This document shows, piece after piece, positions 36,238 to 43,658 of a stretch of DNA of 64,000 nucleotides. Source of the DNA: Marinilabilia salmonicolor JCM 21150. Its GTDB lineage: Bacteria; Bacteroidota; Bacteroidia; Bacteroidales; Marinilabiliaceae. Under the pieces are notes generated by a model. That model made no database searches, was not told the origin of the DNA, and saw only the letters and a list, made by a program, of their open reading frames with translations. The position numbers and the translations under genes are program-made. Numbering within the stretch: position 1 is the first letter of the stretch; each line of letters starts with the position of its first letter. The stretch lies in NCBI RefSeq assembly GCF_000259075.1, contig NZ_AJKI01000031.1, forward strand, positions 62,001-126,000, read 5' to 3'.

Positions 36238-36315
36238 TTGCTTCCCTTTGCTGCAAATGAAGTTGTTCTATAGTTTTTACGAATAGTTCAATTCATTGCC
36301 AACGCAGTGAAGCAA
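36238..36315. repeat. Family D palindrome in the NtrC-like gene leader
   Basis: Left arm TTGCTTCCCTTTGC..AAATGA (36238-36260) and right arm TCATTGCCAACGCAGTGAAGCAA (36293-36315) are imperfect inverted repeats 23 bp long. They match the arms of the larger element at 49004-49146. It lies about 90 bp upstream of the activator gene. Confidence 0.65.
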
Positions 36316-36407
36316 TACCATTTTCTTAAGCTGAAATCAGCGATTAACGAAAACCACTCTCAACCTTAGCCTCAATCTTATCAACAACCAACAAACCATT
36401 CAATATT

Positions 36408-37784
36408 ATGGCATCCAAGACAGGAAAAATACTTGCAGTTGATGACAATACTGACATTCTGTTTGCACTGAAATTGCTGCTTCGTCCCCACGTGGAACAA
36501 ATCGTTACGGAAACCAATCCGTCAAACATCCCTGATCACATGAAAGAGACAGACTTTGATGTGATTTTACTGGATATGAATTTCACCCAGGATGCCATCA
36601 GCGGAAAAGAAGGCTTTTACTGGCTGGACAAAGTTCTTGAAACAGACCCCCAGGCAGTAGTGCTGTTTATTACCGCCTACGGAGATGTTGAAAAGTCTGT
36701 GCAGGCCATAAAAGCCGGAGCCACCGATTTTATCATCAAACCCTGGCAAAACGAAAAATTGCTGGCCACCATTTCATCAGCTATAAAACTCAATCGTTCC
36801 AAGCGCGAGGCTAGCGACCTCAAGGAGAAGCAGAAAGAGATAAACACCATCATGGATCAGCCATTTGCAGACTTCATAGGGGTATCTCCCGGAATGCAGC
36901 AGGTTTTTAAAACAATTCAAAAAGTGGCAGGCACAGATGCGAATGTACTCATACTTGGAGAAAACGGTACAGGAAAAGAACTGGTTGCCCGGGCCCTTCA
37001 CCGACACTCTTTACGCCAGGAAGAACCCTTTGTAAGTGTTGACCTGGGAGCATTGAGTGAGACACTTTTTGAAAGTGAACTTTTCGGACATGTGAAAGGT
37101 GCATTTACAGATGCAAAAACCGACCGTCCCGGCCGTTTTGAACTGGCATCCGGAGGCACTATTTTTCTGGACGAGATAGGAAACCTGTCGGTATCTATGC
37201 AGGCCAAACTGTTGACTGTTCTGGAGCGCAGAGAAGTTACACGCGTTGGAGCCAACAAACCAAAACCCATCGACATTCGACTCATCAGCGCTACCAATAT
37301 GCCTTTAAAGCAAATGGCTGCGGAGGATGGTTTCCGGCAAGACTTAATATACCGGATCAATACCGTGGAGATTGAAATTCCACCCCTCAGGGAGCGCCCC
37401 GAAGACATCCCCCTGCTCGCAGACCATTTTCTGAAAATATACTCCAGAAAATACAACAAAAAAATCAACAAGTTATCCAATCAGGTCATTAAAAAGTTCA
37501 ACACATATCCCTGGCCTGGAAATGTACGCGAATTTCAACACGTGCTCGAAAGAGCTGTTATTATGAGCGACTCACCCAACCTGGACGAGGGTAGCTTCCA
37601 TTTGTCAAGCCATGGCAGTTCCGGAGAAGCCTTTGATTTTGATAATTACAACCTTGAGGAGATAGAACAGAAAGTAATTGAAAAAGTAATGCGAATGCAC
37701 AGTGGAAACATCTCCAAAGCTGCATCAGACCTTGGACTTACCCGAACATCTCTTTATCGAAGAATGGAAAAATATGGCCTTTAA
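36408..37784 (+). CDS. Sigma-54-dependent response regulator, NtrC family
   Basis: A 458-residue regulator with a receiver domain (1-125; phospho-acceptor D56 in VILLDMNF), an AAA+ sigma-54 activation domain (about 150-380; Walker A GENGTGKE at 184-191, Walker B GGTIFLDEIG), and a C-terminal Fis-type helix-turn-helix (SKAASDLGLTRTSLYRRMEKYGL). The loop that touches sigma-54 reads GAFTDA (231-236), a variant of GAFTGA. It is the first gene of a pair with a sensor kinase, overlapping it by 11 bp, and is divergent from the ABC transporter, which is the obvious candidate target. Confidence 0.92.
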   Translation: MASKTGKILAVDDNTDILFALKLLLRPHVEQIVTETNPSNIPDHMKETDFDVILLDMNFTQDAISGKEGFYWLDKVLETDPQAVVLFITAYGDVEKSVQAIKAGATDFIIKPWQNEKLLATISSAIKLNRSKREASDLKEKQKEINTIMDQPFADFIGVSPGMQQVFKTIQKVAGTDANVLILGENGTGKELVARALHRHSLRQEEPFVSVDLGALSETLFESELFGHVKGAFTDAKTDRPGRFELASGGTIFLDEIGNLSVSMQAKLLTVLERREVTRVGANKPKPIDIRLISATNMPLKQMAAEDGFRQDLIYRINTVEIEIPPLRERPEDIPLLADHFLKIYSRKYNKKINKLSNQVIKKFNTYPWPGNVREFQHVLERAVIMSDSPNLDEGSFHLSSHGSSGEAFDFDNYNLEEIEQKVIEKVMRMHSGNISKAASDLGLTRTSLYRRMEKYGL

Positions 37785-39135
37785 TTCATTCCGAACCAAT
37801 TACATCATCCGGAGCTTATTGCTCACAGCCTCCATATTTGGACTCAGCTACCTCTGGTACAATACGGAACTGACCATGACCTTAATTTTGGCAGGACTGC
37901 TGGTACTGTTTCAAATTATAGCAATGATTTTCTATGTGGACAGGACCAACCGTGTACTCAACAATTTTTTGGAGTCGATCCGGTATTCCGATTTTACACG
38001 AACTTTTCAGGTGGAAAGCACCGATTCTTCGTTCGATAAGTTAAAAAAATCATTCAACGAAGTTATTGAGGACTTCCAATCTGTGCGGGCCGAAAAGGAG
38101 GAAAACTTTTTCTACCTTCAAACAGTCATTCAACACATTGGCATTGCCTTGATTGCTTTTCAGAGGGATGGTACGGTTGAACTCATCAACAACGCTACAA
38201 AAAAGTTATTCCAGGTACGTACCTTGCACAACATACAGGGGTTAAAGGAGTTCAGCCCCGAAATTGTCCAGAAACTGCTAACCATCAAGCACGGAGAAAA
38301 CGATCTGATCCGGGTAAGAGAAAAAGATGACTTGCTGCAACTGGCCATTTATGCAACCGAATTTCGCATTCACAACAGAACCATTCTGTTGGTTTCTATC
38401 AAAAACATCCAGCAGGAACTGGATGAAAAAGAAATGGAATCCTGGCAAAAACTAATACGCGTGCTGACACACGAAATCATGAATTCCATCACCCCGATAT
38501 CCTCTCTCTCTTCAACGGTAAAACTTCTCATCCGGGACATTGCCACATCACTGGAAAACCAGCAAGTGGACCCGGAAGACACCGAGTCCCTGAAAGAAGT
38601 GGAACAGGCTCTGCAAACCATCCATAAGCGCACCGACGGGCTCCTCCATTTTGTAAACACCTACCGGAATCTCACAAAAATCCCAACTCCCAGCTTCTCC
38701 ATATTTAAAGTCAAGGACCTTCTGGACAACATCAGGGATCTTCATGAAAACGAAATTCAAAACAAAGGAATTAATTGCAAAGTAACTGTAGATCCGGAAT
38801 CACTCGAACTATCTGCCGACCAACACCTCATTGAACAGGTGCTCATCAATCTGGTAACAAATGCAGTGCATGCATTGGAGGAGACTCCCAACCCGCAACT
38901 GGAGATCAGAGCTTTCCTCAACCGCCGCGGACGAATTACTATCCAGGTAACTGATAACGGAAAGGGCATTCTCCCTGATGTGCTGGACAAGATTTTCATT
39001 CCGTTTTTCACCACAAAACCTCAGGGATCCGGTATCGGGCTTAGCCTTTCACGACAAATTATGCGACTTCACGGTGGCGGAATCAATGCTTATTCGGAGC
39101 CGGAGAAAGAAACGAAATTCTCGCTTACGTTTTAG
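37774..39135 (+). CDS. Sensor histidine kinase, NtrY-like, without a periplasmic domain
   Basis: A 453-residue kinase. Two membrane helices at about 10-26 and 33-53 are joined by only a few residues (WYNTELT), so there is no extracytoplasmic sensor. Then comes a linker (HAMP-like position), a PAS-like segment (IGIALIAFQRDGTVELINNATKKLF), HisKA with the phospho-acceptor H233 in LTHEIMNSITP, and a HATPase domain (NLVTNAVHALEE, VTDNGKGI, FTTKPQGSGIGLSLSRQIM). The start at ATG 37774 overlaps the regulator gene. It would phosphorylate that regulator in response to a membrane or internal signal. Confidence 0.9.
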   Translation: MAFNSFRTNYIIRSLLLTASIFGLSYLWYNTELTMTLILAGLLVLFQIIAMIFYVDRTNRVLNNFLESIRYSDFTRTFQVESTDSSFDKLKKSFNEVIEDFQSVRAEKEENFFYLQTVIQHIGIALIAFQRDGTVELINNATKKLFQVRTLHNIQGLKEFSPEIVQKLLTIKHGENDLIRVREKDDLLQLAIYATEFRIHNRTILLVSIKNIQQELDEKEMESWQKLIRVLTHEIMNSITPISSLSSTVKLLIRDIATSLENQQVDPEDTESLKEVEQALQTIHKRTDGLLHFVNTYRNLTKIPTPSFSIFKVKDLLDNIRDLHENEIQNKGINCKVTVDPESLELSADQHLIEQVLINLVTNAVHALEETPNPQLEIRAFLNRRGRITIQVTDNGKGILPDVLDKIFIPFFTTKPQGSGIGLSLSRQIMRLHGGGINAYSEPEKETKFSLTF

Positions 39136-39176
39136 CTGGTGAGCTGATGAGATGGTGAACTGGTGAGGAATGATCT

Positions 39177-39216
39177 GATGAGGGGTGAGCTCAACCTTCG
39201 TTCCTCACCCCTCATC
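39177..39216. terminator. Hairpin between the kinase and rex
   Basis: GATGAGGGGTGAG and CTCACCCCTCATC form a perfect 13-bp stem between two converging genes. There is no long T-run on either side. It is preceded by repeated GTGA/CTGATGAG words (39135-39176) that can compete for pairing with the right arm. Confidence 0.55.
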
Positions 39217-39233
39217 AGCTAAACAAAATATCA

Positions 39234-39899
39234 TCAAAATTTCTTATCAGCTTGCTTAATCTCATGCAGACGATTAAACATCACTGCCAGATGAGCATAA
39301 AGAGAAGTATTCTGAACAACCACATCATCGGGAGTTTTAATGCGAACCGGGGTAAAATTCCAAATAGCCCGGATACCACCTTCCACCATCAGGTTGGCAA
39401 CCTGTTGCGCACTTTCAGTCGGAACGGTGAGAATTCCGATTTCCACACCCTCCTCACGCATCAACTTAAAATCATCGATGTGATGAATAGGAACATCAAC
39501 AATTTCACGGCCTACAACTGATGGATCAATATCAAAAGCCTTAACCACATTAAGACCATATTGTTTCAAACCATGGTCGTGCAACAAAGCACGTCCCAGA
39601 CTTCCTGCTCCGAACAGAAAGGCCTGATCAACAACCCGGAATCCCAGAAAATCCTCAAGGGCATCAATAAGTGGCTCCACCTCATAGCCCACTCGTGTTT
39701 TTCCGGAAATACCTGTATAAGCAAGATCTTTGGTAACCTGTGTAGGATCCACTCCCATGTCTCCGGCAATATTGGTTGAGGAGATGTAACGATCGCCCTG
39801 CCGGGATGCAATTTTCAGATAAGCCAGATAACAAGGCATACGTCTTAGCGCCGGCTCGGGTACCAGAAAGCTCTTCTTTTTACTATTTCCTTCTTCCAT
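39234..39899 (-). CDS. rex: Redox-sensing transcriptional repressor Rex
   Basis: A 221-residue repressor that releases DNA when the NADH/NAD+ ratio rises. The N-terminal winged helix (PEPALRRMPCYLAYL.. ISSTNIAGDMGVDPTQVTKDL) is followed by a Rossmann domain with the nucleotide loop FLFGAGSLGRALL (about 96-108) and AFDIDPSVVG. The domain-swapped C-terminal helix is NTSLYAHLAVMFNRL. It usually controls fermentation and respiratory genes; no ROP operator (TTGTGANNNNNNTCACAA) was spotted nearby. Confidence 0.94.
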   Translation of the reverse strand: MEEGNSKKKSFLVPEPALRRMPCYLAYLKIASRQGDRYISSTNIAGDMGVDPTQVTKDLAYTGISGKTRVGYEVEPLIDALEDFLGFRVVDQAFLFGAGSLGRALLHDHGLKQYGLNVVKAFDIDPSVVGREIVDVPIHHIDDFKLMREEGVEIGILTVPTESAQQVANLMVEGGIRAIWNFTPVRIKTPDDVVVQNTSLYAHLAVMFNRLHEIKQADKKF

Positions 39900-39998
39900 G
39901 GTTTTTTCGATGAGTGAAATTCGTTCTTACTACAAAATTAATGAAGTTTTTTATTGCTGAAAGAAATCAGTAATAAAAAACACCCGACCACGCCAAAC

Positions 39999-40023
39999 AA
40001 AAAAAGGACCCGTAAGGTCCTTA
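39999..40023 (-). terminator. Terminator of the tRNA-Val pair
   Basis: On the minus strand AAGGACC, TTACG, GGTCCTT and then a T-run, just past the second tRNA. Confidence 0.85.
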
Positions 40024-40032
40024 AAAATCAGG

Positions 40033-40107
40033 TGGGCGATAAAGGATTCGAACCTTTGACCCCTTGGGTGTAAACCAAGTGCTCTGAACCAACTGAGCTA
40101 ATCGCCC
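40033..40107 (-). tRNA. tRNA-Val (anticodon UAC), second of tandem pair
   Basis: A 75-nt tRNA on the minus strand. Acceptor GGGCGAT pairs with ATCGCCC; anticodon arm CTTGGTTTACACCCAAG carries anticodon TAC; the T arm is AAAGGTTCGAATCCTTT. CCA is not encoded. It lies 25 bp downstream of its near-twin. Confidence 0.96.
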
Positions 40108-40132
40108 TTTTGAGAAAAAATTTGGTCGTTGG

Positions 40133-40207
40133 TGGGCGGTGAGGGAGTCGAACCCCCGACCCCTTGGGTGTAAACCAAGTGCTCTGAACCAACTGAGCTA
40201 ACCGCCC
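40133..40207 (-). tRNA. tRNA-Val (anticodon UAC), first of tandem pair
   Basis: A 75-nt tRNA on the minus strand. Acceptor GGGCGGT pairs with ACCGCCC; the D and anticodon arms are identical to the other copy; the T arm differs (GGGGGTTCGACTCCCTC). CCA is not encoded. Confidence 0.96.
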
Positions 40208-40228
40208 GTGTTTTTCTCAAAAGCGATG

Positions 40229-40260
40229 CAAATATAGAAGAGTTTTTCTCAACCACCAAA
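40229..40260 (-). promoter_or_regulatory. Promoter of the tRNA-Val pair
   Basis: On the minus strand TTTG, 20 bases, TATATTTG: both boxes match the Bacteroidota consensus exactly. It sits 22 bp upstream of the first tRNA and partly overlaps the end of the upstream folC gap. Confidence 0.75.
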
Positions 40261-40268
40261 CAAAAAAC

Positions 40269-41555
40269 TCATTTTTCCAACGCTTCGGCAACGACAAAAG
40301 TGCTCCCCCCAATGAAAATCAAATCATTATCTGTTGCATTTTTTTTTGCAGCATCGATGGCTAATCTGACATTAGGAAAAGATTCACCCTCTAATCCAAA
40401 CTTTCCGGCAGCTTCTTTCAACTCTTTTTCATCCATTGCCCTGGGTATATCTGCCCGTGTAAAATAGTAACGGGCCCGCATTGGTAGTAATTTTAACACT
40501 CCCTCAATATCCTTATCACTAACCATACCCCATACAATGTGAATATTCTCTTTCGTCTGAAGCGTCAACTGCTTCATCACTCCGGAAACTCCATCCACAT
40601 TGTGGCCGGTGTCGCAAATCACCAACGGTTGCTCTGACAATTTTTGCCAACGTCCTAGTAACCCGGTGTTTTTCACCACATTCTCCACACCCTGAGAAAC
40701 CGATTCCAGGGTCAGTTCATACCATGATTTATTTAGAATATTCAATGCCGCCAGCACAGTTCTCAAATTCTCCTGCTGATAAAGCCCCAATAAGGGCAAA
40801 CGATAGACTCCACCTCCAAAAGCAGCCTCGACATTCAACTCCTGAAATTCCACCGTGCCTGCCTCCGGCTTTAACGCTGCAAGATCCCGGGCGAAATAAA
40901 GAGGTGCACGTTGTTTTTTAGCCTTATCCCGAAAAACATCTTCTATCTCTTCCTGATGACGTCCTACCACCACCGGAACTCCCGCCTTAATAATTCCTGC
41001 CTTTTCACCGGCAATAGCCCTCAGAGAATCTCCCAGAAACATTGTATGGTCCAGTCCAATATTTGTGATTACCGACAAATCGGGAGTTATGATATTGGTA
41101 GAATCCAAACGACCGCCAAGACCAACTTCCACTACTGCTACATCTACCTCTTTGCGGGCAAAATAATCGAAAGCCATAGCCACCGTCATTTCAAAAAAAG
41201 AAGGAGCAATACGTTCTATCACACCCCGGTGCTGCTCCACAAATTGTGTGACCTCAATTTCAGCGATCATTCTTCCATCGATCTTTATTCGCTCTCTGAA
41301 ATCGAGTAAATGAGGCGAAGTATATAACCCGGTTCGATACCCTGCAGCCTGCAGCACTGACGCCAGCATATGTGAGACACTCCCTTTTCCGTTGGTCCCG
41401 GCAACATGAATCGTACGAAACCGTCGATGGGGATGTCCAAAATACTTGTCAAGTGCCAAAGTATTGGCCAGATCGGCCTTGTAAGCAGCTTTCCCCGCCC
41501 GCTGATACATAGGCAGCTGGCTGAATAAAAAATCCAATGTTTCCTGATAGTTCAT
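40269..41555 (-). CDS. folC: Bifunctional folylpolyglutamate/dihydrofolate synthase
   Basis: A 428-residue Mur-ligase-type enzyme that adds glutamate to dihydropteroate and folates. P-loop VAGTNGKGSVSHML lies near residue 51, followed by GLYTSPHLLDFRERI, the Mg/ATP-binding segment VGLGGRLDSTNI, NIGLDHT, and the C-terminal ligase domain (CDTGHNVDGV). I use ATG 41555; an ATG at 41561 would add two residues. Monocistronic, 9 bp from the tRNA-Val promoter region. Confidence 0.93.
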   Translation of the reverse strand: MNYQETLDFLFSQLPMYQRAGKAAYKADLANTLALDKYFGHPHRRFRTIHVAGTNGKGSVSHMLASVLQAAGYRTGLYTSPHLLDFRERIKIDGRMIAEIEVTQFVEQHRGVIERIAPSFFEMTVAMAFDYFARKEVDVAVVEVGLGGRLDSTNIITPDLSVITNIGLDHTMFLGDSLRAIAGEKAGIIKAGVPVVVGRHQEEIEDVFRDKAKKQRAPLYFARDLAALKPEAGTVEFQELNVEAAFGGGVYRLPLLGLYQQENLRTVLAALNILNKSWYELTLESVSQGVENVVKNTGLLGRWQKLSEQPLVICDTGHNVDGVSGVMKQLTLQTKENIHIVWGMVSDKDIEGVLKLLPMRARYYFTRADIPRAMDEKELKEAAGKFGLEGESFPNVRLAIDAAKKNATDNDLIFIGGSTFVVAEALEK

Positions 41556-41737
41556 CAACATGTAATTATTTTCAAGAATCCGGAAACAAACCGAAAGAAT
41601 GTATATGACGGATTAACCCGTCAGTATTTAAACAATGCATTTCTGCCAGGTCAGTCTCAGATTCTGATAACATCAGCACAAAAATCGTAATATTTCTGAA
41701 TAGAGAGAAGATTATTCTAACAATTAACAAGAAGTAA

Positions 41738-41774
41738 CAAAAAAGTCTGCCGGCATAAAACCAACAGACTTTTG
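41738..41774 (-). terminator. Intrinsic terminator of the GH20 gene
   Basis: AAAAGTCTG and CAGACTTTT pair around 15 bases, with a T-run on the minus strand, 30 bp after the stop at 41804. Confidence 0.85.
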
Positions 41775-41803
41775 TCTCATAATATCACTATTGACTTTGA
41801 GCT

Positions 41804-43441
41804 CTAATCTTTAAAATAATTCACACCAAGCACATCCAGACGTCGCTTGTGAACATCTAACCTTTGAAGAAAATCTTTATAGTTTTTATTTTCTAAGGGA
41901 GTCCAAACAATTTCAGCCAAAGCCACAACCCTCGGGAAAGCCATATATTCTGCATGTTCGGGAGTTTTAATATATTCTGACCACAGATTACCCTGTGCAC
42001 CAACTATAAACTTTGCTTCCTCAGTTGTTAACGTATCTGGCACGGGATGATAAGAATAAACTTTCTCAAGAGGCAAAAAATGACCGATGGCCAAAGGCTC
42101 TCCCTCAGGATCTGTCTGATAATAATCGAAATACAAATGAGACACAGGTGTCATTATCACGTTATGTCCCATTTTAGCAGCCTGAATTCCACCTTTTTCA
42201 CCCTGCCAGGACATCACTGTTGCACCGGAAGCCAGTCCACCTTCCATAATCTCATCCCAGCCAATGATGTTTCGACCATGCCGGTTCAGAAATGCCTCAA
42301 TCCTGTGCACAAAATAACTTTGAAGCTCCTGTTCATTTTTTAAGTTTTCGTCAGCAATCCTGGTCTGACAGAGTTCACACTCTTCCCAGCGAGTTTTAGG
42401 ACATTCATCACCTCCAATATGGATATATTCGCTTGGGAAAAGCTCCATGACTTCAAGTAGTACATCCTCCAGAAATTGAAAAGTTTCCTCTTTTCCTGAA
42501 CAAAACACCTCAGGGAACACCCCCCATCGGGTAGCTGTTCTATAGGGTCCACCTGTGCAGCCCAAATGTGGATATGCCGCCAGTGCCGCCTGCGCATGTC
42601 CCGGCATTTCTATCTCCGGAATCACTGTGACGAAACGTTCTTCGGCATATTTTACCACTTCTTTCACCTCCTCCTGTGTATAATAGCCATCATAGGGTTC
42701 TCCATCATAGATAAAAGGCTCTTCCAGTCCATGCCCGACAAGTGTTTCTTCACGTTGACCGGCAATTTCCTGCAGTTTTGGATATTTCTTAATTTCCAAG
42801 CGCCATCCCTGATCATCAGTCAGGTGCCAATGAAATACATTCATCTTATGAAGGGCAAGTAAATCGATATACTTTTTAATAAAACTTACAGGGAAGAAAT
42901 GACGACTTACATCGAGGTGTAACCCTCTGTATAGGAAAGCCGGTTCATCAAATATTTCCACCGTCGGCACTGTCCAATCCATATCCGGAAATAAAACATC
43001 CGATTCAATCTCAGGTGGCAACAATTGACGCAACGTTTGCACTCCGTAAAAAAGCCCTGTGACCCCGGGAGCTGAAATTGTTATTCCAGAGTCCGAAACA
43101 ATTAAGGAATAGCAACCGGAAGCTCCTGTTATTGCAGGATCCAGCTCCAGACAGATCGTATTCTCCTCAGCATAATCCTGCACCGAAACCTCAAAGCTAT
43201 AGCCGGTGGCAGAACTTAACAATTGAGACAGATAATTGGCCACCCCTTTTCGTTCCTCTTCATCCTCTCTCAAAACAATCCTTGTCTCTTTATTTAACTG
43301 AAACGTCCCTCCAGGAGACTCCATCTTGACCGGTCTGGGAATTACAGCCAGGTCTCTGGCAGCTTTTTGCTCTTTTCCACATCCTGTCAATGATACAACA
43401 AAAAGCATCCATATTGACAACAAAAAACCTATATTTTTCAT
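41804..43441 (-). CDS. Beta-N-acetylhexosaminidase, GH20, lipoprotein
   Basis: A 545-residue exo-hexosaminidase that removes terminal GlcNAc/GalNAc by substrate-assisted catalysis. A lipoprotein signal (lipobox LTGC, C21) is followed by the GH20b domain (about 30-160) and the TIM-barrel GH20 domain with YRGLHLDVSRHFF, MNVFHWHLTDDQGWR, and HIGGDECPK holding the catalytic pair D345-E346. The tryptophans of the GlcNAc pocket (GWDEIMEGG, VMSWQGEKGG) are present. It lies downstream of SusCD but behind a terminator. It points to chitooligosaccharides, glycoprotein glycans or peptidoglycan sugars as substrate. Confidence 0.93.
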   Translation of the reverse strand: MKNIGFLLSIWMLFVVSLTGCGKEQKAARDLAVIPRPVKMESPGGTFQLNKETRIVLREDEEERKGVANYLSQLLSSATGYSFEVSVQDYAEENTICLELDPAITGASGCYSLIVSDSGITISAPGVTGLFYGVQTLRQLLPPEIESDVLFPDMDWTVPTVEIFDEPAFLYRGLHLDVSRHFFPVSFIKKYIDLLALHKMNVFHWHLTDDQGWRLEIKKYPKLQEIAGQREETLVGHGLEEPFIYDGEPYDGYYTQEEVKEVVKYAEERFVTVIPEIEMPGHAQAALAAYPHLGCTGGPYRTATRWGVFPEVFCSGKEETFQFLEDVLLEVMELFPSEYIHIGGDECPKTRWEECELCQTRIADENLKNEQELQSYFVHRIEAFLNRHGRNIIGWDEIMEGGLASGATVMSWQGEKGGIQAAKMGHNVIMTPVSHLYFDYYQTDPEGEPLAIGHFLPLEKVYSYHPVPDTLTTEEAKFIVGAQGNLWSEYIKTPEHAEYMAFPRVVALAEIVWTPLENKNYKDFLQRLDVHKRRLDVLGVNYFKD

Positions 43442-43582
43442 CCGTTTAAAATTTTGTAATCACCTGATAAAAAAATAATTAAAAACCCGAGAACGAATGG
43501 AAGCGCTTCGCTCCGTATAACAGAATTCTCCAAATCTCCTTTTGTAATATATCGAATCATGCCACATTCATAACGAATTATT

Positions 43583-43620
43583 AAAAAGGCATTTCCGGTC
43601 ATAGAATTCCGGAAATGCCT
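43583..43620 (-). terminator. Intrinsic terminator between susD and the GH20 gene
   Basis: A perfect 12-bp stem AGGCATTTCCGG / CCGGAAATGCCT around 10 bases, with a T-run on the minus strand. It should cut most susCD transcripts before the GH20 gene. In the remaining gap a palindrome GGAAGCGCTTC (about 43500-43510) lies about 60 bp upstream of the GH20 ATG. Confidence 0.87.
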
Positions 43621-43658
43621 CACAAAAACTATTTCATCTTATCCATCAGGCAGTACTC

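Noticed and set aside
35681-36407. Sigma-54 promoter for the ABC operon or its regulator
   Set aside because: I scanned both strands for GG-N10-GC in a TGGCAC/TTGCA context. The nearest cases (around 35860 and 36190) have spacing of 8 or 11, which sigma-54 does not tolerate.
39136-39176. Tandem repeat of GTGA/CTGATGAG words after the kinase gene
   Set aside because: The units are too irregular to call a tandem repeat; they are recorded with the adjacent hairpin.
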